DNA of 64,000 nt, taken from Verrucomicrobiota bacterium (GTDB taxonomy: Bacteria > Chlamydiota > Chlamydiia > Chlamydiales > SM23-39). A program made the position numbers and the translations under genes. Location of the stretch: the NCBI GenBank assembly GCA_018239895.1, contig JAFEGL010000003.1:62001-126000 (forward strand). Direction: 5' to 3'. Positions 17,681 to 27,111 of this stretch are shown here, piece by piece. Position 1 is the stretch's first letter. Each line of letters starts with the position of its first letter. The notes under the pieces were generated by a model. The model was not told where the DNA came from and searched no databases. It saw only the letters and a list, made by a program, of their open reading frames with translations.

Positions 17681-18246
17681 TCGGCGATGTCGCTCCCCGT
17701 ATACTGGGCGATCCAGCCGCTCGGCTCGATGAAAAGGCGAATCGCCGTGAAATAGGGATCGGGCCCCATGTCAAACCAGTGGGTCGTATAAGCGGGGACG
17801 CTGATCAAGTCGCCTTTCTCGCAGAGAACGAGATAGACCTTATCGCGGATGTGGAGATAAAAAAGCCCAGAACCTTCGACGAAAAACCTCACTTCGTCTT
17901 CGGTGTGAGTATGTTCGCTCAAGAATTTTTTCCTTAAATCCCCTTTCTTCGGCGCATCGGGAGACATCCGGACAACGTCGATCGATTTATAGCCGTTTTC
18001 GGAGACAAGCCGGTCGACGTCGGCCCGATAGGCCTCGATCACAGCTGCTTGATCGGCCCCCGGTGCAAGCTCCTGGCTCGCCTCCCACTTTTCAAAACGG
18101 ATTCCGAGTGGAGTCAAAACAGCTGCCGTCTCATCGAAATCAGAGGAGGCGAAAATCTGCGCTCCGCTCTCTTCATAAACACGGATCTTCTCAACTGCAA
18201 ACAGCGTTTGGACAATACAGAGTGCAAAAAACAAAGTTTTCTTCAT
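17659..18246 (-). CDS. Acireductone dioxygenase-like cupin with signal peptide
   Basis: 195 residues. The cupin metal ligands of acireductone dioxygenase are all present: His112, His114 and Glu118 in HTHTEDEVRFFVEG, and His156 in YTTHWFDMG. The ending FIEPSGWIAQYTG also fits the family, which acts in methionine salvage in the cytosol. Unusually, the N-terminus is MKKTLFFALCIVQTLFA, a convincing signal peptide with a cleavage-like FA-VEK site. No other salvage gene is in the window. A periplasmic cupin with new chemistry is possible. The SD (GAGGGA) lies in a hairpin at 18250-18271. Confidence 0.85.
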   Translation of the reverse strand: MKKTLFFALCIVQTLFAVEKIRVYEESGAQIFASSDFDETAAVLTPLGIRFEKWEASQELAPGADQAAVIEAYRADVDRLVSENGYKSIDVVRMSPDAPKKGDLRKKFLSEHTHTEDEVRFFVEGSGLFYLHIRDKVYLVLCEKGDLISVPAYTTHWFDMGPDPYFTAIRLFIEPSGWIAQYTGSDIADQFPRFE

Positions 18247-18249
18247 GAT

Positions 18250-18271
18250 TCCCTCTCATAAAAAAGAGGGA
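18250..18271 (-). promoter_or_regulatory. Hairpin covering the SD of the dioxygenase-like gene
   Basis: On the minus strand, TCCCTCT pairs with AGAGGGA across an 8-base loop. The right arm is the Shine-Dalgarno sequence of the gene starting at 18246 (3 bases from the arm to ATG). This hairpin would hide the ribosome site. It lies just after the UDP-glucuronate decarboxylase stop, so it could also act as a weak attenuator of read-through. Confidence 0.45.
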
Positions 18272-18284
18272 AAAAGATACCACG

Positions 18285-19265
18285 TCAACAATTTTTTAGA
18301 CAAACTTCTTCCGAGCGAACAAGAGCCTTATCGAAGTAGGCGATCGTCGCCAAAAGCCCTTTTTCCAGAGGCACTTTCGGTTCCCAGTCGAGCAGCTCTT
18401 TAGCCCGCTGAATATTGGGCCGCCGCTGCTTCGGATCGTCAGAAGGGAGGGGATGAAACTCGATTTTCGATTTCGAGCCAGTCAATCGAATGACTTGCTG
18501 CGCTAAGTCGAGCACCGTGAACTCGACAGGATTTCCGATGTTGATCGGTCCCGTCACCTCTCGGGGGGTTTTCATGATCCGGCAAATCACCTCGATTAGA
18601 TCGTCTACGTAGCAAAATGAGCGGGTTTGCTGCCCATTGCCGTAGATAGTGATCGGCTGATTTTTCAAGGCCTGAACGATGAAATTCGAGACGACGCGGC
18701 CGTCGTTCGGGTGCATCCTGGGGCCATATGTATTGAAGATGCGGCCCACCTTGATCGAGACTCCATTTTTCCGATGGTAATCGAAAAAGAGGGTCTCGGC
18801 GCACCGCTTCCCTTCGTCATAGCAGGAGCGGATACCGACCGGGTTGACATTTCCCCAGTACTCTTCGCTCTGCGGATGGACATGCGGGTCTCCATAGACT
18901 TCGCTGGTCGAAGCTTGGAAAATTTTCGCCTTCAGCCTTTGAGCCAGCCCCAGCATATTCAGCGCCCCCAGAACGCTCGTCTTCATCGTCTGGATCGGAT
19001 CGGCTTGATAATGGAGCGGAGAGGCGGGGCAAGCCATGTTGTAAATTTCGTCGACCTCCACGTAGAGCGGCAAGCAAATATCGTGCCGGAGCATCTCGAA
19101 ATAGGGGTGGGAAAGGAGGTGGGAAACGTTGTCTCTGGAACCGGTATAAAAATTATCGACGCAAAGGACTTCGTGCCCTTCGCCAAGGAGCCTTTCACAG
19201 AGATGGGAACCTAAAAACCCAGCTCCTCCCGTGACTAAAATTCGCTTGCGCTTTGCGTCTCTCAT
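18285..19265 (-). CDS. UDP-glucuronate decarboxylase (UDP-xylose synthase)
   Basis: 326 residues, extended SDR fold. The Rossmann motif [15 protein letters not shown] is near residue 13, and the UXS hallmarks follow: [30 protein letters not shown], the catalytic YDEGKR, and [11 protein letters not shown]. It converts UDP-glucuronate to UDP-xylose in the cytosol. Its start overlaps the stop of the copolymerase gene (ATGA). With the epimerase at 23226 it would draw on the same precursor, UDP-glucuronate, for sugars used by the adjacent export genes. Confidence 0.93.
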   Translation of the reverse strand: MRDAKRKRILVTGGAGFLGSHLCERLLGEGHEVLCVDNFYTGSRDNVSHLLSHPYFEMLRHDICLPLYVEVDEIYNMACPASPLHYQADPIQTMKTSVLGALNMLGLAQRLKAKIFQASTSEVYGDPHVHPQSEEYWGNVNPVGIRSCYDEGKRCAETLFFDYHRKNGVSIKVGRIFNTYGPRMHPNDGRVVSNFIVQALKNQPITIYGNGQQTRSFCYVDDLIEVICRIMKTPREVTGPINIGNPVEFTVLDLAQQVIRLTGSKSKIEFHPLPSDDPKQRRPNIQRAKELLDWEPKVPLEKGLLATIAYFDKALVRSEEVCLKNC

Positions 19266-22072
19266 GGAACTTCAGAGGCCAAAAATGTTAATCGACAACA
19301 TCCCTCATGGTAAGCCCAAGACGCGAAGGGTGTCAATGATTCAATTTGTTCTTCTTTGACCGTGACTGCAGCCTTATCGCAAATTCCAAGCGCAGCGCTC
19401 GATTCGGCAAAATGGAGCGGGGAGCGGAAGCAGAGGAGAATGAGGTCGTATTTTTCTCTTAAAGACTCAACAATTTCTTTGAATTTTGGAGATTGGATCA
19501 GCTCCGACCCAAAGCGGCTGTATCCGCCAGTGGGAATCCAGTCGTATCCCTTCCCTTCCCGTATCTTCAGGCTTTTTCCTTCGAGCGCCTGAAGCAATCC
19601 TGGCTGCTCCGACTCTTGGAATTTCCCTTCAAAATCGCAGCGGACGAGACACACTTTCCGCCCCATTTTCTCCGAAACTTCGGCCAGAGCATAAGAAAAA
19701 TCAGGCCCTTGGCCGCCGATCAGGGCCAATACTTGCGCTTTTGGCGCAGCATCGGCAAAAAGGATCAGCCGCCGGATCGCTTCTAAATCGCTTCCGCCGA
19801 TCGAACCTATTGAAGGGCCATCGCAAAAAGGGGAGAGTTCTCCAGAAAAGGGCCACTTCAAAGCGCGCAATTTCTCTCCGTTCATGGGAAATCCGCGCAG
19901 CACCGCCTGGATAAACGAGATGAAAAAAGCCCCGAACCCGACAAGAAACCCACCCAGGAACATAAACAGCACAAGTCCCGGTTTCATCGGAGAAACCGGA
20001 GGGATCGATAGATCGAGGGGTTTGGAGCCAACGTGGTGCAAATGATGTCCAATCGTCTTCGATTCGACAAGCTCCGCTACAGCCCCAATAATTTTTTGAT
20101 GCATTTTCGATTTGATTTCGAGCAAAATTTCAGAGTGCCATTTTTCCGGAAGAGCGCCCAGATGCGAGCGAATTTCTTTCATTTGTTCCAATACCAGCTT
20201 CTTTTCCTGGTGAAGATCGGCTATCTTTTTCTCTTTATCTTCTTTGATCTGTTCCTGAAGAACTGAAATCTGCCGATTGATACAATCGAGGCCAACTTGC
20301 TGTAAAGCGAAAATCTTTTCCCGAGTTAAGTCGCTATTGCTTTTCTCCACGTCCAATAGCTGGCTCAAGTGTTCGTCTAATAAATTTCTCTTCAAAGAGA
20401 GTTCATCCCTCCACCGTTCCCCTTCCTTTGTACTGCAGTATTTCTCGTCCTTCAGCTGGAAATTAATCTGGGCCGCCTGAGATATGAGCGATTGACTCAC
20501 AGCATCAGTCAATACGCCGCTCAGAGAACCGATTTCAAAACTAGGTTGTTTGATCTGTTCTTTAAGCTTAGAAATATGGCGAATGGTCGCTTCGGATTGA
20601 TCGAGTCGATTGTTATAGGCGACAAAAAGGGCCCTGGAGGTGTCAAGATCGATCCCCTCGAATTCGGGTGGGATGGTCCCTTTGTGTAAGAACCTTTCTT
20701 GCAAGATCTTTTCCCTCATCGATAAAAGCCGCGCCCAATTGGACAAGTAATCGGCAAAATCTTTCCGATCTCCTGAAGCTAGCTGGCTTTGCTGAATTCT
20801 GCTAGCCCAGGATGCGATCATGGGGTCGGGATCGAAGGATAAGGTAATCTCTCCATCTAGCTGCTTTTGAAGATCCAAAACTCGGTTCCGCTTCTCTCGA
20901 ACCACCTCGAGTTCCCGGCGTTGGATTTCAAAAGGTTCATTCATGGCAATCAGCGACTGCGAGACGGAAATTTCCAAAAGATCCCGCTGTCTTTGTAGAT
21001 CCTGGATGCTCGCCAACAATTTCTGCATCGATCCAGTGTTTTCGCTCAATAAACTCCCCTCTTCAAGTCGATGCAAATCCAAATCGAGAGCTAAAAGTTT
21101 TGAGGTCATTTTTTGGAAGGGCTCGACATACATCTGGACTTCTTGAGCAATGGTCATGAACCCATCTTCGCCTAGCTTTTGACTTAAAAAACTCGCGTGC
21201 TCCTTCAAAGCCCCTTCAAACTGAGAAAAAGCCTCTTTCTGTCTTTGTCCCAAATAAACCATCTGCTGCTGCGCAAAATCGTCGTATTCGCCTTTGAGAT
21301 ACCGTTGAAACTGGACCATGAGCCCGTTCACAATCTTTGCGCCGCCGATCCGATCCCTTGTTGGATAGACCAACTGATAAAGAGTCTTATTAGTCTTGGC
21401 ACTAGAAATGCTGATTGAATCTCTGAGCTGCTTAGATGTTTTGATCCATGGGGCGAAGGCAACCTTATATCTCTTTTGGAGACGTAACTTCAGAGGGGTT
21501 TGGGCCACAGTAAATCGGACCTTCTCTAGACTCACCGCACTGCCTACGCGCCCTTGAGTCACCCACTTTTCCTGATCCCACACATCAAACTGCTCTGCAT
21601 CGGAAAACTTAATCTCTACCGAATAAGGCAGCTCCCCTTCGTATTTCACATTTCTGAATCGGAAGAGATCTTGATCATCTAAAAGAACACCGAATTCCGC
21701 TTTTAACGTATCGATAAAACGGAAAACCAATTTAGAAAACAAAGTTTTTTGCACAACCGTCGCCTGAAGCCCCAATTCTTCAATTAAAGGTCGAAGCACG
21801 GCGTAAGATTTCATGAAGGAGCTGGATTCGGGAGAAGAAGAGGCCGACATACCCATGATGAGCTCTTTCATGAGATCATCTCCGGGGGTTTTTTCCTTCG
21901 CCTCTTTGAAGGTCGCCTCGATTTGGTATTTGGGTCCCTTGGCAAAAACTAGAAGCGCCCCAAAGCAAATTCCGACAGCTGCACAGCGATAAATCCACCT
22001 CTTCTTTCTTCTAAAGAGCCACCTGACATCCCGGAAAGAGAAAAATCTGATCTCTTCAGAATCATCTCTCAT
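19262..22072 (-). CDS. Polysaccharide copolymerase (Wzc/GumC-like) with dead kinase domain
   Basis: 936 residues from ATG 22072, which overlaps the Wza-like stop (ATGA). An in-frame start at 22159 would lie inside that gene. Order: basic cytoplasmic start, membrane helix at 27-45, long periplasmic coiled coil, second helix at about 698-725, and a cytoplasmic domain after 750. That last domain has the outline of a BY-kinase, but Walker A is replaced by GGQGPDFS, Walker A' by CLVRCDFEG, and Walker B by LILLCFRSP, with no Tyr-rich tail. It should therefore control chain length or export without kinase activity. Neighbours on both sides overlap by ATGA. Confidence 0.88.
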   Translation of the reverse strand: MRDDSEEIRFFSFRDVRWLFRRKKRWIYRCAAVGICFGALLVFAKGPKYQIEATFKEAKEKTPGDDLMKELIMGMSASSSPESSSFMKSYAVLRPLIEELGLQATVVQKTLFSKLVFRFIDTLKAEFGVLLDDQDLFRFRNVKYEGELPYSVEIKFSDAEQFDVWDQEKWVTQGRVGSAVSLEKVRFTVAQTPLKLRLQKRYKVAFAPWIKTSKQLRDSISISSAKTNKTLYQLVYPTRDRIGGAKIVNGLMVQFQRYLKGEYDDFAQQQMVYLGQRQKEAFSQFEGALKEHASFLSQKLGEDGFMTIAQEVQMYVEPFQKMTSKLLALDLDLHRLEEGSLLSENTGSMQKLLASIQDLQRQRDLLEISVSQSLIAMNEPFEIQRRELEVVREKRNRVLDLQKQLDGEITLSFDPDPMIASWASRIQQSQLASGDRKDFADYLSNWARLLSMREKILQERFLHKGTIPPEFEGIDLDTSRALFVAYNNRLDQSEATIRHISKLKEQIKQPSFEIGSLSGVLTDAVSQSLISQAAQINFQLKDEKYCSTKEGERWRDELSLKRNLLDEHLSQLLDVEKSNSDLTREKIFALQQVGLDCINRQISVLQEQIKEDKEKKIADLHQEKKLVLEQMKEIRSHLGALPEKWHSEILLEIKSKMHQKIIGAVAELVESKTIGHHLHHVGSKPLDLSIPPVSPMKPGLVLFMFLGGFLVGFGAFFISFIQAVLRGFPMNGEKLRALKWPFSGELSPFCDGPSIGSIGGSDLEAIRRLILFADAAPKAQVLALIGGQGPDFSYALAEVSEKMGRKVCLVRCDFEGKFQESEQPGLLQALEGKSLKIREGKGYDWIPTGGYSRFGSELIQSPKFKEIVESLREKYDLILLCFRSPLHFAESSAALGICDKAAVTVKEEQIESLTPFASWAYHEGCCRLTFLASEVP

Positions 22073-23118
22073 GGCCAAACGCCCCAGGTGCCGCATTGCT
22101 GCCCTACGATATCGATCGTCGTGAAGCTCGGCAGCAGTTGAGAAATAAATCGGTTCCATTCCGTGATCGGCTTCGACGCCACATAGACGATATCTCCCGG
22201 CATGAGGAGAAGACTATCGTTTGGCAGGTGGATCACATGTTCCCAGCTCAACGTATAGATCTTTGGCCTGCAAATATTGCCGCGAATCACCTGGATATAA
22301 GATTTATCCCCCGTATACGGAATCCCCCCCGCCTCAGCTAATGCGTGCCTGAGCGGCATAAATCCGTAAGGCAAAAAGACGACCCTTTCCCTCCCGACCT
22401 CTCCCATGACCATCAAACTCGCCGCTGAAGTTTCTGCGATATAGACCTTATCGCCGCCTCTCATCACGATGTTTTGGGTCATGTCGCCCTCTTTCAAAAG
22501 CTTGAAGAGATCGACTGACAGAAGCTTCCCATCCCGAGCCACATAGCTTTTGAACAAATTCGCCTCGGGGGGAACCTTCGCCTTCGACAGAACATCGAAA
22601 AGGCGGATCTTGCCATCAACCGGTACACTTGGAATGCCGACCATCCCGGCAAGCTCAACTTTCCTAACAATCCTCTCCTTATATCCAACAAAGACCTCCA
22701 TATCCTGGATCTGGCTCTGGTAGCATCTCTGAATCGCCTCTCGAGCCTCCTCCAGAGTAAGTCCAGCAACACAAATTGGAGCTAAATCGGGCAAATTGAC
22801 TCTCCCCTCTACAACACGATATCCAACCGTATTTCCTATTGACGCGACGGCCTGAACCACATCGTTTCGTTTCGGGTGGTACAGAGCGATCTGCAAGATG
22901 TCGTCTTCGCAAATCCGATCCTTGTACTCATCTAAAAAATCCTCTTCCAGCTCAGAGCACTCTTTCCCTTCCATTTCGAGGATAGAGAACTTCCCTTCGC
23001 GGATTTTATACGAGTCGAGCACGAATTCATCGGCTCCGAATAGTTCTTTGCCCATGTACGGGCCGCTGCAGCTTGCCAATCCAACCGCTGCAATCAAAAA
23101 CAAGAAATACGTTTTCAT
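22069..23118 (-). CDS. Wza-like polysaccharide export lipoprotein
   Basis: 349 residues from ATG 23118. This start gives MKTYFLFLIAAVGLASCSGP, a lipoprotein signal with lipobox LASC; an ATG 18 bases upstream at 23136 is possible. The protein has a Poly_export domain (DDILQIALYHP, VNLPDLAPICVAGLTLEEAR) followed by SLBB-like segments (RKVELAGMVGIPSVPVDG; MVMGEVGRERVVFLPYG; MPGDIVYVASKP). Such proteins form the outer-membrane channel for capsule or exopolysaccharide. It is the first gene of a three-gene overlapping operon and is divergent from the epimerase gene at 23226. Confidence 0.92.
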   Translation of the reverse strand: MKTYFLFLIAAVGLASCSGPYMGKELFGADEFVLDSYKIREGKFSILEMEGKECSELEEDFLDEYKDRICEDDILQIALYHPKRNDVVQAVASIGNTVGYRVVEGRVNLPDLAPICVAGLTLEEAREAIQRCYQSQIQDMEVFVGYKERIVRKVELAGMVGIPSVPVDGKIRLFDVLSKAKVPPEANLFKSYVARDGKLLSVDLFKLLKEGDMTQNIVMRGGDKVYIAETSAASLMVMGEVGRERVVFLPYGFMPLRHALAEAGGIPYTGDKSYIQVIRGNICRPKIYTLSWEHVIHLPNDSLLLMPGDIVYVASKPITEWNRFISQLLPSFTTIDIVGQQCGTWGVWP

Positions 23119-23225
23119 AGGCTGAAAAAAACTCATGCAAAATAAGAATTCAGGTCTTTACAATGGAAGAAACGCTATTTTGTATAGCAGAACTTTTTTT
23201 ATGAGAATAGGTTTTTAATCGCCGC

Positions 23226-24200
23226 ATGAAACGGATACTGATTACAGGCGCTGCAGGATTCATCGGCTTTCACCTAGCCACATATCTCCATAAACGGGGC
23301 GACTTCGTCGTCGGCTGCGACAATTTCAATTCCTACTACGATCCTCAGCTCAAATACGAGCGGGAAAAAATCCTCCAATCTCTCGACATCTCCATCCTCC
23401 ACGCCGACATCCTTAACCGGCAAACGCTCCGCGACCTCATTCTCCGCAGCAAGATCACCCACGTCGTCCATCTTGCGGCCCAAGCAGGCGTCCGGCACTC
23501 TCTTACCCATCCCGACGACTATGTCGACTCCAACCTGCACGGCTTCGTCTCGATCCTCGAAGCCTGCCGTTCTTTCCCGGGCCTTAAACTGATCTTCGCC
23601 TCCTCCTCTTCCGTCTATGGCCTGAATAAAAAAACCCCCTTTTCCGTCGACGACCCGACCGACCACCCCTCAAATCTCTACGGCGCAACAAAAAAAGCAA
23701 ACGAAGTCATTGCCCACGCCTATCACCATCTCTACGGCCTTTCCGTCACAGCTCTCCGCTACTTTACCGTTTACGGACCTTGGGGCCGGCCCGACATGGC
23801 CTACTACCGTTTTGCCCGCCAGATATGCGAAGGGCAGCCGATCCAAGTATTCAACCGCGGCCAGATGCGGCGCGACTTCACCTACATCGACGACATCGTC
23901 CGCGGCACTGCCGCAGCAATCGACCTCGGCGCCCCCTGCGAAATCTTCAATCTCGGCAACCACCGCCCGGTCGATCTCACCTACCTCATCCAGCTTCTTG
24001 AAGAAGCTCTCGGAAAGCGCGCGATTAAAGAGATGCTCCCCATGCAGCCCGGCGAAGTGCTCGAAACCTACGCCGACATCGAAAAGAGCCAGCGTCTCCT
24101 CTCCTTCCATCCCACGACCACCATCGAAACCGGGATCTCCCGCTTCGTCGAGTGGTACCGCTCCTACCACAAAACACTCCCCATCCCCGCCGCCCTCTAA
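23226..24200 (+). CDS. UDP-glucuronate 4-epimerase-like SDR
   Basis: 324 residues. Rossmann motif GAAGFIGFHLATYL, the GAE-type segment DNFNSYYDPQLKYER, ASSSSVYGLNKKTPF, catalytic YGATKKANE, and RYFTVYGPWGRPDMA match UDP-glucuronate 4-epimerases (CapI/GAE), which make UDP-galacturonate. It lies divergent to the export operon across a 107-base AT-rich gap and belongs to the same polysaccharide function. Codon use is strikingly C-rich at third positions compared with neighbours, which may mean separate acquisition. Confidence 0.92.
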   Translation: MKRILITGAAGFIGFHLATYLHKRGDFVVGCDNFNSYYDPQLKYEREKILQSLDISILHADILNRQTLRDLILRSKITHVVHLAAQAGVRHSLTHPDDYVDSNLHGFVSILEACRSFPGLKLIFASSSSVYGLNKKTPFSVDDPTDHPSNLYGATKKANEVIAHAYHHLYGLSVTALRYFTVYGPWGRPDMAYYRFARQICEGQPIQVFNRGQMRRDFTYIDDIVRGTAAAIDLGAPCEIFNLGNHRPVDLTYLIQLLEEALGKRAIKEMLPMQPGEVLETYADIEKSQRLLSFHPTTTIETGISRFVEWYRSYHKTLPIPAAL

Positions 24201-24202
24201 AC

Positions 24203-24221
24203 ATGTAAAGCCGCTTTACAT
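24203..24221. repeat. 19-bp perfect palindromic element, copy 1
   Basis: ATGTAAAGC-C-GCTTTACAT, 9-bp arms around one base, two bases after the epimerase stop. The reverse complement of this exact 19-mer occurs at 47047-47065, and an 18/19 match lies at 41225-41243. No T-run follows, so a terminator is not the simplest reading; a protein-binding site is equally possible. Confidence 0.65.
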
Positions 24222-24536
24222 TTAGAAGTTTGAAGAGCTTTTTCCAACATCGCACGCACTGCCATTAGAAACTAAATCAACATCTCTTACTTTGTCGCCA
24301 CCCTCTAATTCGTTCCGCTTCTTTCCCGCTGCCTAAGGCAGCAAGAAAGAAACGTCAGGAACATTCCGCCGTAACTGGCATCGCGCAAAAATCACGGGTT
24401 AATCCAAGGCAACAAGATGCGCCGCGAAGCGCGGCTAAAATGCACAGGATACAGAGCTTCGCTCTGTAAAAACTTCTTGAATCAAATAAATAATTTATTA
24501 ATAATAGCGCGCCCCTACAATTTCGAGGAGGCATGT
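24222..24536. other. Gene-free stretch with three hairpins
   Basis: No convincing gene lies here. Three inverted repeats follow one another: TTCTTTC...GCTGCCT-A-AGGCAGC...GAAAGAA (24319-24352), GCCGCG-AAG-CGCGGC (24421-24435) and ACAGAGC-TTC-GCTCTGT (24451-24467). The last two lie in an open frame leading into the next gene but upstream of its real ATG. They may be small palindromic repeats of the REP type or leader structures for the gene at 24537, whose SD GAGGAGG is at 24525-24531. Confidence 0.5.
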
Positions 24537-26531
24537 ATGAACATCTCTTTAGACTTTTCTGACTCTAATTTCACACTTGAATTTGAAACTCTTGAAAAAC
24601 CCTCTGTCGAATGGGAAGGTCGCGAAATCAAGCAGCTAGAATTTCACTCACTAAAATCATTGCCCCAGCCGCACCAACCCACGCACAGGAAGCTCTGTCA
24701 TGGACGCCAAATTGGGAAACTTGTCCTTTTCTCACCACTCCAGTTCACATCCCCCATCATTTGCAGTGGCTTTTTCAAGAGCCTTAAAAAGAGCGCCAAC
24801 CGAGTGACAAACAGCATCGTAGAGACCGCCAAAGTCGTCTATGCTGCAGGCATGCGCGTACTCAAAACAGCGGCCGAAGTTGCCAAGAACGCAGTTGCAA
24901 CGGTCGGTAAAACCCCTAACCTCAATGGCGGTTTAGTTTTTAATTTCGTTTCAGAAAAAGTCTGTACGCTTTCAGCTTCTTTCTGCGAAAAGCACGCCCT
25001 GCCCTTGGGGGCTAAGTTCGTAACTTACACAGCAGAAAAATTAAAAGATGCAGGCGAAGCCGTCGCTCACTTCATCGAAAAGCACAAAACAGAAATCATT
25101 ATTGGCCTTATCATCGTTGGGACTGTAGTTGTGGCCGTAGCTCTCTACTATAGCGGCATAGGAGCTGGCCTTTCAGAAGGAACCGTTACCGCTGGCTTAG
25201 CAAGTGCCAACAAATTAAGGGAAGAAGCCAAAGAAGAAAAGCAAAAAAAGGATTCTAACTCAAAACATAGTTCTCAAACACATAATCTTGTCGAATCAAA
25301 CACTTCTCAAGACCAACAGCACACTCCACCGAATACAATTACCGTAGAACCCATCTCATTTTCGGATAAATACACCCTTCAATCCGACACCACTACACAA
25401 ATCGATCATTTCGATGTTGATCAGCTCGATTTATACAGCGATCAATTCGATTCAAAAATTGTCATTGTTCCATTAACGGACCAACTTCCCGAGCTAAAAG
25501 ATCTCTCAAAAAAGCCGCCTGAAACCCCTGTATATACACCCCTCACCCCTGGCAGCTCTATCCAACCCAACACCTATCCCGTATCTTCTCCAACATGGAT
25601 AGATCAATGCCTACCTCCGGTAAATCCCTCACTTGGACAACCTTTTCCCCAACCGACAGCTTCGACACCTCCTACAACCTACGATACAAATGACACACCT
25701 CCCCCAAAAGAGCCCGAAGAAAAATCGAACTTTGCTTCTCTAGCTACTAGCGGAACTTACTTTGAAAATTTTGACTCGCCGCCTCCATTTGAAATCGTAC
25801 CGTTAGTTGGAGATAAAAAAATGCCGTGTATTCAATATGAATGCGGGATTAATAACACCCAGGAAACTACTTTGGAGGGGGCGCTGTGTTTACATGAAAC
25901 TTTGGGAGGAGATTTTGCAGTTCAAGGACACCAGCTTCATAATGATAACCTAGTGGGTGGACTTTTCTTAGTCCAATGCGAACAAGTAAAGCAGCCAAAC
26001 CCGCAAGAGGCATGCCAAGGACCCACATCGCCTCTACTTTCTGAATCCTTCGTTGGACCGGCGATTGCCAGTACTACACTTACCAATTCCTATTTGCAAA
26101 ACTCAATCGCATACACCACTGAAAATTTAAGCAGAACAGCCGATCTCATTTTAGCACAGAATAACCCCAACCTGAAGCAAGTGCACGGGGCATTTAGTAA
26201 TGGCTCCTACGTAATGAGCGAAGCTGTAAAAAATCTGACTCCCGAACAACGGAGCACTTTGGTTATAATCACGGTTGGACCAACAAAGATCATTGAGAAC
26301 TGCATGGGAGCGACAGTCATAAATATTGTCGGAAAAAAGGATTGGGCATCTCTGTCCTGCATTGGAGGAGAAAAAGGCATCAAAAATTTATCAGAAACAT
26401 CCACTATACATCTAATTGATCAATTCGAAACAGAAGGTTTTACGGGCGGACATTATTTTAAACAAAATGAATATCAAAAAGAAATAAAAAACACAATATC
26501 TCAACTAAAAAATAATTATGAATTTTTTTAA
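24537..26531 (+). CDS. DUF687-like membrane protein with hydrolase-like fold
   Basis: 664 residues from ATG 24537, five bases after GAGGAGG. Order: hydrophilic start; Ala/Val/Lys amphipathic helices at about 90-190; one membrane segment (IIIGLIIVGTVVVAVALYY) near 185-205; a Pro/Thr/Ser-rich linker; and a C-terminal domain from about 430. That domain has the DUF687 pattern known only in Chlamydiae: a strand before LGGDFAVQGHQLH, then KQVHGAFSNGSYVMSEA in the place of the HSQGA nucleophile elbow, then VIITVGPTKII and KKDWASL. The catalytic Ser would be in FSNGS. Substrate unknown. It heads a run with 26518 and 27108. Confidence 0.72.
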   Translation: MNISLDFSDSNFTLEFETLEKPSVEWEGREIKQLEFHSLKSLPQPHQPTHRKLCHGRQIGKLVLFSPLQFTSPIICSGFFKSLKKSANRVTNSIVETAKVVYAAGMRVLKTAAEVAKNAVATVGKTPNLNGGLVFNFVSEKVCTLSASFCEKHALPLGAKFVTYTAEKLKDAGEAVAHFIEKHKTEIIIGLIIVGTVVVAVALYYSGIGAGLSEGTVTAGLASANKLREEAKEEKQKKDSNSKHSSQTHNLVESNTSQDQQHTPPNTITVEPISFSDKYTLQSDTTTQIDHFDVDQLDLYSDQFDSKIVIVPLTDQLPELKDLSKKPPETPVYTPLTPGSSIQPNTYPVSSPTWIDQCLPPVNPSLGQPFPQPTASTPPTTYDTNDTPPPKEPEEKSNFASLATSGTYFENFDSPPPFEIVPLVGDKKMPCIQYECGINNTQETTLEGALCLHETLGGDFAVQGHQLHNDNLVGGLFLVQCEQVKQPNPQEACQGPTSPLLSESFVGPAIASTTLTNSYLQNSIAYTTENLSRTADLILAQNNPNLKQVHGAFSNGSYVMSEAVKNLTPEQRSTLVIITVGPTKIIENCMGATVINIVGKKDWASLSCIGGEKGIKNLSETSTIHLIDQFETEGFTGGHYFKQNEYQKEIKNTISQLKNNYEFF

Positions 26532-27111
26532 AATACTTTTGACATTATTTGCAACAACATTAGTCTCTTGTCACAGCCCCAAACAAGGATTTTCGTATTT
26601 TGATTTCATTGCTTCTTTTACGAAAAAGAATGAAGAAAAAAACAAAATCAAGCTTTCAGGATGCGGCATCAATTCATTTCTTCCAAAAGAATATAAAATT
26701 AAAAACGGAATAGCTAATTTTAATATAAGCTTCAAATCGATTAGGTCCCAGGAAGATCCTGTATCTCTTGAGAAAGCCAGACGAATTACAGTAACCCTCG
26801 TTGAAGATTTATTAAACGAAATCAATACAAACCCACAGATAAGACCCTATTTAGATTGTTTTCCTATGACGATCGACCATCTTCAACTTTCTATATGGTT
26901 TTGGGATGAGAATAGCATCTCCCTAGGAAAGGGAATCTCAGACATCAATTTCTCCAAAGGGGAAATAGATTATTTCCAATATGAAATATACGAATATTCA
27001 ACCACCTACCCAGCTGTAGGAAGACAATCGAAGTTTTTCAAGGAGAGTTACCAGGAGGCGCTTGAAAAAGTAAAAGGGGAGAATGCCTTGACGCAAGGAG
27101 ATGTACAATGA
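26518..27111 (+). CDS. Lipoprotein, paralogue of the next gene
   Basis: 197 residues. MNFFKILLTLFATTLVSCHS is a lipoprotein signal with lipobox LVSC. The mature domain (about 40-190) matches the next protein: LSGCGINSFLPKEYKIKNG and LEKARRITVTLVEDLLNEIN here correspond to ISGFGRTQYMPDDFHFSN and LETARSHIVCLARSLLKEIN there. Function unknown. The start overlaps the end of the DUF687-like gene by 14 bases and the stop overlaps the next start (ATGA), so the three are translationally coupled. AT-rich compared with housekeeping genes. Confidence 0.8.
   Translation: MNFFKILLTLFATTLVSCHSPKQGFSYFDFIASFTKKNEEKNKIKLSGCGINSFLPKEYKIKNGIANFNISFKSIRSQEDPVSLEKARRITVTLVEDLLNEINTNPQIRPYLDCFPMTIDHLQLSIWFWDENSISLGKGISDINFSKGEIDYFQYEIYEYSTTYPAVGRQSKFFKESYQEALEKVKGENALTQGDVQ

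Noticed and set aside
23670-24255. Opposite- and alternate-frame open stretches over the epimerase gene
   Set aside because: They are by-products of its C-rich third positions. The translations are low-complexity (Pro/Ser/Thr or Gly/Arg) without domains.
24319-24467. CRISPR-like array of palindromes
   Set aside because: The three hairpins have different sequences, and no repeated unit with spacers is present.
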